DNA from: Kutzneria viridogrisea
Lineage (GTDB): Bacteria; Actinomycetota; Actinomycetes; Mycobacteriales; Pseudonocardiaceae
DNA: 64,000 nt
Direction: 5' to 3'
Assembly (NCBI GenBank): GCA_014138725.1
Contig: JACJID010000002.1
Span: 1,440,001 to 1,504,000, forward strand
Numbering within the stretch: the first letter of the stretch is position 1; every line of letters begins with the position of its first letter. Positions 1 to 6,755 of this stretch are shown here, piece by piece. Position numbers and translations under genes: made by a program. The notes under the pieces are model-generated. The model was given only the letters and a program-made list of their open reading frames with translations, had not been told where the DNA came from and made no database searches.

Positions 1-724
1 GCACCGACAGGCCCCTGCCCGCCAGCCGGTCGGCCAGGTAGTTCGGCCAGCGGCGGTTGGCGTCCACAGTGGACCCGGTGCCGTCGGTGATCGAGTCGCC
101 GAAGGCCACCACCGCCTCGGTGGGCCGCTGGGTGCTCACCTCCACGTCGCTGAGGAAGAACCAGCTGGTGGTGGTGCTCGCGGCGGTCAGGTTCGCCGCC
201 CCGACCTGGTTGCCGGCGGCCACGTACGAGGTCTGGCGCGCGTCGAAGTGCTGGGTGGGCACGCCGGTGTCCTGCGGCAGGTACAGGTCGACGGCCAGGT
301 CGGCGCCGGCGCTCACGCGCAGGTCGACCGGGTCGGAGAGCACCTCGGCGCCGACCGGCACCGTGATGGTCTGCCGCCCGCCGAAGGTCAGCGCCCGCGC
401 CGAGCCGGTGTCCACGGCCGAGCCGCTGGTGCGCTTGGCCAGGCGGGCCGCGCCGATCACCAGCGGGTGCTCGCCGAAGGTGTTGGCCAGCCGCACGCGG
501 GCACGGGTGCCGTCGGTCCCCGGGTGCACGACCTCACGCAGGGTCTGGTCCGCGAACGGCTTGGCGTCCGGGATGAACGGGATCCCGCCGTGCCCGGACT
601 GCGGTGCGGCGGCCCAGGTGTCCACCCAGTGCTCGCGCTGCGGTGCGGCGGTGGCGGTGGCGGGCACGGCGGCCAGCACGGCGACCGCGGCCAGCACGGC
701 GGCGCCGAGACGTGTACTGATCAC
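1..724 (-). CDS. Secreted SGNH/GDSL-family esterase, C-terminus off the left edge
   Basis: A gene running off the left edge, transcribed leftward. A GTG at 722-724 has GGGGGAG just upstream, giving a protein that opens with a signal peptide (MISTRLGAAVLAAVAVLAAV, then PATATAAP). The next ~180 residues form a beta-rich region (WVDTWAAAPQ near the mature start), followed by the block-I nucleophile motif AFGDSITDGTG, with G209-D210-S211. This arrangement is typical of secreted SGNH hydrolases with an N-terminal beta-sandwich, which deacetylate polysaccharides or hydrolyse esters outside the cell. About 241 residues are visible; blocks III and V with the catalytic Asp-His lie beyond the edge. The gene is divergent from the transglutaminase at 1027. 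Substrate unknown; the family call is firm. Confidence 0.85.
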   Translation of the reverse strand, partial: MISTRLGAAVLAAVAVLAAVPATATAAPQREHWVDTWAAAPQSGHGGIPFIPDAKPFADQTLREVVHPGTDGTRARVRLANTFGEHPLVIGAARLAKRTSGSAVDTGSARALTFGGRQTITVPVGAEVLSDPVDLRVSAGADLAVDLYLPQDTGVPTQHFDARQTSYVAAGNQVGAANLTAASTTTSWFFLSDVEVSTQRPTEAVVAFGDSITDGTGSTVDANRRWPNYLADRLAGRGLSV

Positions 725-1026
725 GACAACTCCCCCTCTTCGGTGTTGACCTCCGATGGAACCTCGCGACCCCTCGCGACCCTTCCCGGTCGTGACCCAG
801 GCCACACTTCGATCAGATTGAAATTTCAACGAAAAACTGCGAACCGGACCGCAATTGTCAGAAATGAGCACTGAATACCACGCGCATCCCAACCGGTTAC
901 TCCGTTCAGCCGGACGCGAGAGAGAGGGCGGTCACACCGCCGTTAAATCCTCTTGCTGAGCCTTCTGGTCATTCCTAACGTTTTTCCCGGTTCACAAAAC
1001 CGCCGCTTCGACCGAAAGAGGAAATT
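725..1026. promoter_or_regulatory. Divergent intergenic region with a 12-bp palindrome
   Basis: This 302-bp gap separates the divergent SGNH esterase and transglutaminase genes and is more AT-rich than its surroundings. A perfect palindrome TTGAAATTTCAA lies at 819-830, a plausible operator for either promoter. AAAGAGGAAATT just before the GTG at 1027 supplies the transglutaminase ribosome binding site. No ORF is evident here. The regulatory role is inference from symmetry and position. Confidence 0.4.
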
Positions 1027-1815
1027 GTGCACAAGTGGTTTCTGCGCGCGGCTGTGGTGGCCGCGGTCGGGTTCGGGCTTCCGACCCTCATCGCCACGAC
1101 CGCTCAAGCCGCCGCCGTTGCCGCCCCCTCGCCCCGGGCTCCGCTGGCCCCGCCGCTGGCAGAGGACAGGTCCTACCGGACCTGGCGGGTCGAGGACTAC
1201 GTGGAAGCGTGGGAGAGGTACCACGGACGCGAGATGACCGAGGACGAGCGGGAGAACCTGGCGCGCGGCTGCATCGGGGTGACCGTGGTCAACCTCAACC
1301 GCGAGGACCTGAGCAACCCGCCGCTGAACCTGTCCTTCGGCAGCCTGCGGACCGCAGAGGCGGTGCAGGCCGCGCTGAACAAGATCGTCGACACCCACCC
1401 GAGCCCGGCCCAGTACGAGGCGGCCGTGGCCAAGGACCCGATCCTCAAGCGGCTGAAGAACGTCGTCAAGGCCCTGCCGAGCTGGATCGACTCGGCCAAG
1501 CTCAAGGCCTCGATCTTCTCCAAGCGCTTCTACTCCTGGCAGAACCCCGACTGGTCCGAGGAGCGGGCCCACACCACCTACCGGCCGGACCGCGAGACCG
1601 ACCAGGTGGACATGAGCACCTACCGGTACCGCGCGCGCCCGGGATATGTGAACTTCGACTACGGTTGGTTCGATCAGGACACCAACACCTGGTGGCACGC
1701 CAATCACGAGGAGCCGCGCATGGTGGTCTACCAGAGCACGCTGAGGCACTACTCGCGCCCTTTGCAGGATTTCGACGAGCAGGTCTTCACGGTGGCATTC
1801 GCGAAGAAGGACTGA
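1027..1815 (+). CDS. Secreted microbial-type transglutaminase (compact form)
   Basis: Predicted protein-glutamine gamma-glutamyltransferase of the Streptomyces mobaraensis MTG family: calcium-independent, secreted, forming Gln-Lys isopeptide crosslinks. The GTG start follows AAAGAGGAAATT. Residues 1-29 are a signal peptide (ending TTAQA). A short Pro/Ala-rich segment (30-48) precedes MTG-like sequence: MTEDERENLARGCIGVTVVN holds Cys82, YVNFDYGWF holds Asp211, and TWWHANH holds His224, matching the MTG triad Cys64-Asp255-His274 as I align it. At 262 aa including signal it is much shorter than mature MTG (about 331 aa) and lacks the usual ~45-aa inhibitory propeptide. Its TGA overlaps the ATG of the next gene (TGATG), so the pair is translationally coupled. 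Family assignment rests on motifs remembered, not on a search. Confidence 0.85.
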   Translation: MHKWFLRAAVVAAVGFGLPTLIATTAQAAAVAAPSPRAPLAPPLAEDRSYRTWRVEDYVEAWERYHGREMTEDERENLARGCIGVTVVNLNREDLSNPPLNLSFGSLRTAEAVQAALNKIVDTHPSPAQYEAAVAKDPILKRLKNVVKALPSWIDSAKLKASIFSKRFYSWQNPDWSEERAHTTYRPDRETDQVDMSTYRYRARPGYVNFDYGWFDQDTNTWWHANHEEPRMVVYQSTLRHYSRPLQDFDEQVFTVAFAKKD

Positions 1816-2102
1816 TGAGCGAGCCCGCGAGCGAATCGATGAGCACGGAACGAGTGGTGAGCCTGCGCGGAACTGCCCGCAACGCACACGCGGGCGCCGT
1901 CCTGGTGCGCGGTGAGCAGGAGCCCCCGGTCTACATCGCCGGGCTGGCCGAGTGGGGCGAGCTGGCGGACCGGGAGGTGGAGGTGGTCGGCGTGCTCAGC
2001 GAGGATCGGATCACCCCCGAACCGTCCACCGGGCCCCTACCCAGCCACGGCGTCCCCGGCACGATCCACCTGCTGCTGGACGCCTCCTGGCGCACGCTCT
2101 GA
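1815..2102 (+). CDS. Small cytoplasmic partner of the transglutaminase (unknown family)
   Basis: A 95-aa protein whose ATG overlaps the transglutaminase stop codon, so it is almost certainly co-translated. It has no signal peptide or membrane segment and should remain in the cytoplasm. The sequence alternates short hydrophobic strands with glycines (VVSLRGTARNAHAGAVLV, PVYIAGLAEWG, REVEVVGVLSED), which looks like a small beta-barrel or OB-like fold. I do not recognise the family. Because it is coupled to a secreted crosslinking enzyme that lacks a normal inhibitory propeptide, an inhibitor, immunity or chaperone role is a reasonable guess, but nothing in the sequence proves it. A family-A terminator follows directly. 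Confidence 0.7.
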   Translation: MSEPASESMSTERVVSLRGTARNAHAGAVLVRGEQEPPVYIAGLAEWGELADREVEVVGVLSEDRITPEPSTGPLPSHGVPGTIHLLLDASWRTL

Positions 2103-2105
2103 CGC

Positions 2106-2154
2106 CGTGAAGGTGGCTTTCACTGCGCTGGGCGCAGTGAAAGCCACCTTCACG
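2106..2154. terminator. Bidirectional terminator, repeat family A
   Basis: A perfect 23-bp inverted repeat (2106-2128 and 2132-2154, loop TGG) beginning CGTGAAGGTGGC. It sits between the convergent small-partner gene and ngcG, where it can end both transcripts. There is no T-tract, as is common for actinobacterial hairpin terminators. Near-copies occur at 20091-20139 and 62264-62312. Confidence 0.85.
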
Positions 2155-2157
2155 CCA

Positions 2158-3054
2158 CTACTTGAGCGTGCCCGCGGTCAGTCCCGCCTGGACCTGGCGC
2201 TGGAAGAGCACGTAGACGGCCAGCATCGGCAGCATGGCGATGGTCATGCCGGCGAACAGCCCCGACCAGTCCGACTTGTAGCCCTGGCTGACGGCCAGGT
2301 TGAGCAGGCCCTGCGCCAGCACGGAGTGGTCGGTGTCGGTGCCGGACTGGCGCTGCATGAGCACCAGCGGCAGCAGGTACTGGTTCCACTGGCCGATGAC
2401 GTTGAAGATGCCGATGCTCAGCAGCCCCGGCTTGGCCATCGGCAGCATCACCCGCAGGAATAGCCCCGAGTGCGAGGCCCCGTCGAGTAGACCCGCCTCG
2501 GCAACCTCGGTGGGCAGGGTGCGGAAGAAGGAGTGCAGGAAGAACACGGTGAACGGCAGCGAGTACGCCACGTACACCAGGATCAGTCCGAGGTAGGAGT
2601 TCAGCCCCAGGTACGGCCCGACAACCGGGACGTTGCCCAGGTTGCCGACGATCCGGTACAGCGGCACCAGGGCCAGGAAGATCGGCAGGGTGAGCCCGGC
2701 GACGAAGGCGTAGTAGACGACCCTGTTGCCGGGGAAGGGGTAGCGGGCCAGCACGTAGGCGGCCATCGCACCGAGCAGCATGGTCAGGCTGACCCCGCCG
2801 ATCAGCACGATGATCGTGTTGACGAAGAACTCGCCGATGTGGCCGCCGGTCCAGGCCCGGCCGAAGTTCTCCCAGTGCAGCTCGGTGGGCAGCGCCCAGG
2901 GGCTGGACAGGATCTCCGCGTCGCTCTTGAGCGAGGAGACCAGGGCCCACAGCAAGGGCAGCACCACCATCGCCGCCCACAGCAGCAGGAAGCCCTGCGA
3001 GAACAGGTTGACAACGCCGAAGGAGCCCCGTGCGGGCCGGGCGGTCTCGGTCAT
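2158..3054 (-). CDS. ngcG: ABC transporter permease, NgcG-like (MalG family)
   Basis: Inner-membrane permease of a CUT1 carbohydrate importer, 298 aa. The ATG at 3054 follows GGGGAG. The first membrane segment lies near residues 15-40, with about five more, and the cytoplasmic EAA loop reads EAGLLDGASHSGLFLRVMLP. It ends LTAGTLK. It is the last gene of ngcE-ngcF-ngcG, 11 bp after ngcF, and should pair with NgcF to import N-acetylglucosamine or chitobiose delivered by NgcE. No ATPase gene is present, as usual for these systems, which share MsiK. The ngc assignment derives from the binding protein and the DasR-like site; as a permease alone only CUT1 is certain. Confidence 0.82.
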   Translation of the reverse strand: MTETARPARGSFGVVNLFSQGFLLLWAAMVVLPLLWALVSSLKSDAEILSSPWALPTELHWENFGRAWTGGHIGEFFVNTIIVLIGGVSLTMLLGAMAAYVLARYPFPGNRVVYYAFVAGLTLPIFLALVPLYRIVGNLGNVPVVGPYLGLNSYLGLILVYVAYSLPFTVFFLHSFFRTLPTEVAEAGLLDGASHSGLFLRVMLPMAKPGLLSIGIFNVIGQWNQYLLPLVLMQRQSGTDTDHSVLAQGLLNLAVSQGYKSDWSGLFAGMTIAMLPMLAVYVLFQRQVQAGLTAGTLK

Positions 3055-3065
3055 GGCAGCTCCCC

Positions 3066-3995
3066 TCAGTACTCGATGCGCTCGCGCCGGGTGACCCGCA
3101 GCTGCACGACCGCCAGCAGCAGGGAGAACACCGCGAGCGCGACGCCCATGGCGCAGGCGTAGCCGAACTTGCCCTGGCTGAACGCGGTCCGGTACAGCAC
3201 GTTGGAGATCAGCTCGCTGGCGTGGTTCGGACCACCGCCGCCGGACTCCGGGGTGAGGCCGGTGACCAGCGCGAAACCGTCCAGCGCGATGAAGCCCAGG
3301 TACACCCAGGCCACCGACACGGTGTCGCGCAGCAGCGGCAGGGTGATCCGGAAGAAGGTCGGCGCGCGACCGGCCCCGTCCAGCAGCGCGGCCTCGTAGA
3401 CCTCCCGCGGGATCGAGCGCATGGCCGCGGAGAACAGCACCATGTAGAAGCCGACCCCGCTCCACACCATGACGAACAGCAGGCACCACAGGACCAGGTC
3501 CGGGTTGCTGAACCACTGCACGGGGCGCGCCGCGTCGACCAGCCCGAGCTTGATCAGCGTGGCGTTGAGCAGGCCGAGCCCGTCCGTGCGGAACACCGAC
3601 TGGAACAGCACCACGACGATCGCCACGGACAGCACCTGCGGGAAGAACAGCACCACCTTGTACGTGCCCGAACCGCGCACCCCGCGCACGCCCGCGCTGT
3701 CCGAGCGCCCGCCAACGTTGAGCAGGAACGCCAGGAACAGCGCGATCAGGATCGTGGTCAACGGCATCAGCACGAGCAGGAAGGCGTTGTGCAGCACGGC
3801 CTTCTGGAACACCTCGTCACCGAGCAGCGCGGCGTAGTTGCCCAGCCCGAGGAAGTTCTGCTCGCTGGAGAAGCCGCCCCAGTCGGTGAACGAGTAGAAC
3901 ACCGTCTGCACGAACGGGGACACCACGTACATGGCGTAGAGCACGATCGGGACCAGCAGGAAGCCGGCCACGAACGGCAGTCGGCGGTGGTTCAT
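3066..3995 (-). CDS. ngcF: ABC transporter permease, NgcF-like (MalF family)
   Basis: First permease of the sugar importer, 309 aa, from an ATG at 3995 eight bases after ngcE. It has an N-terminal membrane segment (residues 7-28), a periplasmic stretch naming a typical CUT1 pattern (FTDWGGFSSEQNFLGLGNY), further membrane segments and the EAA loop EAALLDGAGRAPTFFRITLP. The Gly-rich tail ESGGGGPNHASELISNVLY is like that of NgcF/DasB-type permeases. It forms the translocation channel with NgcG. Tight spacing shows a single operon. Confidence 0.82.
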   Translation of the reverse strand: MNHRRLPFVAGFLLVPIVLYAMYVVSPFVQTVFYSFTDWGGFSSEQNFLGLGNYAALLGDEVFQKAVLHNAFLLVLMPLTTILIALFLAFLLNVGGRSDSAGVRGVRGSGTYKVVLFFPQVLSVAIVVVLFQSVFRTDGLGLLNATLIKLGLVDAARPVQWFSNPDLVLWCLLFVMVWSGVGFYMVLFSAAMRSIPREVYEAALLDGAGRAPTFFRITLPLLRDTVSVAWVYLGFIALDGFALVTGLTPESGGGGPNHASELISNVLYRTAFSQGKFGYACAMGVALAVFSLLLAVVQLRVTRRERIEY

Positions 3996-4003
3996 GCGCC
4001 TGC

Positions 4004-5425
4004 CTACTTGTCGCGGTGGTACTTGGCGACCGACTTGTCGGCCGCGATCTTGTCCGAGGCGGCCTGCACCTTGTCGATCCACTGCTTCGCGGTGAAGCGA
4101 CCGGCCATGAGCTCGCCGTTGGCCGCCTCCCACTCGCTGCGCAGCGGCTTGTACCAGTCGATGAACGAGCGGAAGTGGATGATGTTGTCCCCGGCCGCGG
4201 TGGCGATCCTGTTGGCCGAGGTGAGCGCGGTGGAGGTGGTCACGCTGTCCGCCGAGCCCTTGACGATGGACAGCGAGCTGGTCAGCTCGGCGTACTTCTT
4301 CGCGGCGTCCTTGCTCAGCATGATGCGCAGGAACTCCAGGCCCCCGTTGACGTTGTGCGCCTTCGAGGGCACGACGAAGGGCTCGCTGGCCTCGGCGCGC
4401 ACGGCACCGTAGGGCAGCGCGTCGTGGTCGGTCAGCGAGGGCATCGGGATGACGGTCAGCTCGGTGCCCGGCGGGATGGTCTTGCGCATCTCGTTCTCGA
4501 ACCAGCTGCCCACCGGGATGAAGGCCGCCTTGCCGTCCAGGAACGCCTGCTGGGACTCGGTGTGCGACATGCCCTCGGACCCGGCCAGCACCCAGCCGTT
4601 GTGCACCAGCTCCAGGGTGGCCTCCAGGGCGGCGGTCACCGCGTCGTTGCGCCAGGCGCCGGGCACCAGGTTGTCGATGTCCACCGACAGCTTCTGCCCG
4701 CCGAGCTTGGCCACCCAGTCGGTGATCGGCACCCCGATGTAGTACGGGTACTTGCCCGCGTGCACGAACGGGGCGATGCCCGCCGCCTTGATCTTCGGCG
4801 CGAGTTCCTTGAACTCGGCCCAGGTCTTGGGCGGCTGCCAGCCCTTGTCCCGGAACAGCTTCGCGTTGTACCAGAGCCCGTACACGGTGTAGTTGTAGTT
4901 GAGGATGAACACCTTGCCGTTGTAGGTGCCGATGTCCAGCGAGCCGGGCAGCAGGGTGTCGCGCACCTTGGTGTTCGGGTCGTCGATGCTCGGGGCGTCC
5001 AGCAGCGGGGCCAGGTCGGTCAGCGCGTTGTTGTTGACCAGCGTGCCGGGGCTGATCTGGCCATCGCCGGAGTCGTTGACCATGTCCGGCGGGTTGCCGT
5101 TGGCGAACCGGGGCTGCAACAGGTCGGAGATCTTCTGCGTGGCCGTGTGGCTGACCTTGGCGTTGGGAAAGGCCTTGCTGTAGAGCGACTCGTCGTACTT
5201 GGCGTAGTCCTCGCCGAGGCCGCCGTTGAAGATCACCACGTCCAGCGGGGCGTCGGCGGCCACCCCCAGCGGGTTGGTGGCGCTCTTGGCCCCGGTGACC
5301 GGGCCGGTGGCCGGGCCGCCACCGCCGCCCGCACAGGCGCTGAGCAGGCCCGCGGCCGGTCCGGCCAGCACCGCGAGGGCCGCCGCCCTGGACAGCAGGT
5401 GTCGACGTGAGATTTCCGAGGACAT
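4004..5425 (-). CDS. ngcE: N-acetylglucosamine/chitobiose-binding lipoprotein, NgcE-like
   Basis: Solute-binding lipoprotein of 473 aa that captures GlcNAc or chitin disaccharide outside the membrane. The ATG at 5425 follows GGGGGAAC. The N-terminus combines a twin-arginine-like motif (SRRHLLSRA, residues 6-14) with a lipobox GLLSAC, lipidated Cys31. Family-typical stretches include NPLGVAADAPLDVVIFNGG, APSIDDPNTKVRDTLLPG and the TVYGLWYNAKLF segment, which match NgcE proteins as I recall them. It heads the operon ngcE-ngcF-ngcG, with a DasR-like operator about 57 bp upstream. This would tie chitin uptake to GlcN-6-P-responsive DasR control; the regulator is not in the window. Confidence 0.85.
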   Translation of the reverse strand: MSSEISRRHLLSRAAALAVLAGPAAGLLSACAGGGGGPATGPVTGAKSATNPLGVAADAPLDVVIFNGGLGEDYAKYDESLYSKAFPNAKVSHTATQKISDLLQPRFANGNPPDMVNDSGDGQISPGTLVNNNALTDLAPLLDAPSIDDPNTKVRDTLLPGSLDIGTYNGKVFILNYNYTVYGLWYNAKLFRDKGWQPPKTWAEFKELAPKIKAAGIAPFVHAGKYPYYIGVPITDWVAKLGGQKLSVDIDNLVPGAWRNDAVTAALEATLELVHNGWVLAGSEGMSHTESQQAFLDGKAAFIPVGSWFENEMRKTIPPGTELTVIPMPSLTDHDALPYGAVRAEASEPFVVPSKAHNVNGGLEFLRIMLSKDAAKKYAELTSSLSIVKGSADSVTTSTALTSANRIATAAGDNIIHFRSFIDWYKPLRSEWEAANGELMAGRFTAKQWIDKVQAASDKIAADKSVAKYHRDK

Positions 5426-5481
5426 CGTTGTTCCCCCGCATTCGGCTGGCAAGTGGCTCAGGTCACAGAACCGGCCCCTCC

Positions 5482-5493
5482 CGGTCCAGACCA
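5482..5493. promoter_or_regulatory. DasR-like operator (dre) upstream of ngcEFG
   Basis: CGGTCCAGACCA (minus strand TGGTCTGGACCG) matches the DasR palindrome TGGTCTAGACCA at 10 of 12 positions. It lies in the 259-bp divergent gap between ngcE and the gene at 5685, within promoter distance of ngcE. DasR control of GlcNAc import genes is established in Streptomyces; its action here is inferred. Confidence 0.6.
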
Positions 5494-5684
5494 GGGACCG
5501 TAGTCGGCCGCACCGGGTTTGTGGAGCACCCGGCGGAAAAAGTCCTACACATCGTGACGGTCGCAGGGCTGCGAGTACTCCTCTCGCGCGTGCGCACGCG
5601 CCCGGGTGGGTCCACTCGGTTGAGTTTTCCGACAAAACGGGCATTACGCCAGCGGGCCCCGGGCACGGCGTGTTGGATGTGCCC

Positions 5685-6713
5685 ATGGAGTCCGACGAGG
5701 AGTGGATCGCCCGGCTGAGGCGCACCGCACTGGAGGACGCCGAGGACATCACACCCCGCCCCGCCTTCCCGGTGTACGGCCTGGACGCCCCCGACCTGGG
5801 GCTGGGTGTGCTCAGCTCGCTCGGCCACAGTGAGGACACCTCGGATGAGGTGACGCTGGCCTACGGCGACCCGCTGGCCCAGGACGGCCCGCACGTGTCG
5901 ATCAACACCGCGCTGCCCACCGGCGGCCAGGGCGACGCCAGCGGCCCGCTGCGCAGGATGCTGGACGAGGAGCACAACCGGATCGTGGACCACGCCGGGG
6001 TCGAGGACCCCGACGCGGGCGAGCCCGCCGTGCTCTCGTGCACCAACACCGCGGTGGACGGCGAGGTGCTCTCCGGCCCGATCTACCGCGAGGGTCCGGT
6101 GTGGACGGCCCGGTTCGCGGTGGCCGGGGTGGTGGTCACGGTGATCGCCCGCGGGGTGGAGCCCGGCGAACTGCGGCTGACAGCCGTACAGGACCTGCGG
6201 CCGTACCTGGACCGCCGTGCCGAGTGGATCGCCCGGCTGGTGGAGGCGCACAGCAGGCGGCCGGTGCCGGAACTGCCGCCCGCACAGGGCGTCGAGGTGT
6301 ACCGGATCCTGGTCACCGAGCTGATCGACTTCCAGGCGCGCACCCAGCAGGCGGTGCTGGCCGGGCGGCTGCCGAGGCGGCGGGTCGGCGACGGGCGGCT
6401 GTACGGCCCGATGTGGCAGCGGGCGGTGCGGGCGCTGGAGCGTGGCACGGGGGTCACCAAGGAGGCGGCCAACCGCACGGTGACCTCCATGGTCAACCAG
6501 CTGACCAAGCTCGCCGAGCGGGCCGAGTGGTTCGGCCAGGACGAGGCGCTGCGGCAGGCCGCCGTGGACGAGACGATCCGGTACGCCACCGAGGGCGGGC
6601 AGGTGCCCAGCCAGGCGGCGCAGCTGGCCTGGGAGCTGACCTGGCCGCAGGGTGCGGTCGAGCAGACCCAGCGCTGGCTGGACGAGTGGCAGAAGTGGGC
6701 GGCCAACCGCTGA
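5685..6713 (+). CDS. Hypothetical cytoplasmic protein
   Basis: A 342-aa soluble protein of no family I recognise. The ATG at 5685 is chosen; in-frame GTGs at 5670 and 5679 are alternatives because no strong ribosome site discriminates. The N-terminal half is acidic and proline-rich (DAEDITPRPAFPVYGLDAPD), the middle has beta-like hydrophobic segments (FAVAGVVVTVIARG), and the C-terminal 150 residues are helical and rich in Arg, Glu, Gln and Trp (ending WLDEWQKWAANR). There are no membrane segments or evident catalytic motif. It is transcribed toward the histidine kinase 42 bp downstream and could share a transcript with it. Confidence 0.7.
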   Translation: MESDEEWIARLRRTALEDAEDITPRPAFPVYGLDAPDLGLGVLSSLGHSEDTSDEVTLAYGDPLAQDGPHVSINTALPTGGQGDASGPLRRMLDEEHNRIVDHAGVEDPDAGEPAVLSCTNTAVDGEVLSGPIYREGPVWTARFAVAGVVVTVIARGVEPGELRLTAVQDLRPYLDRRAEWIARLVEAHSRRPVPELPPAQGVEVYRILVTELIDFQARTQQAVLAGRLPRRRVGDGRLYGPMWQRAVRALERGTGVTKEAANRTVTSMVNQLTKLAERAEWFGQDEALRQAAVDETIRYATEGGQVPSQAAQLAWELTWPQGAVEQTQRWLDEWQKWAANR

Positions 6714-6755
6714 GTCACGCTCAGCGCTGTATCTCGAGGGCGGCGGCACGTCCTT

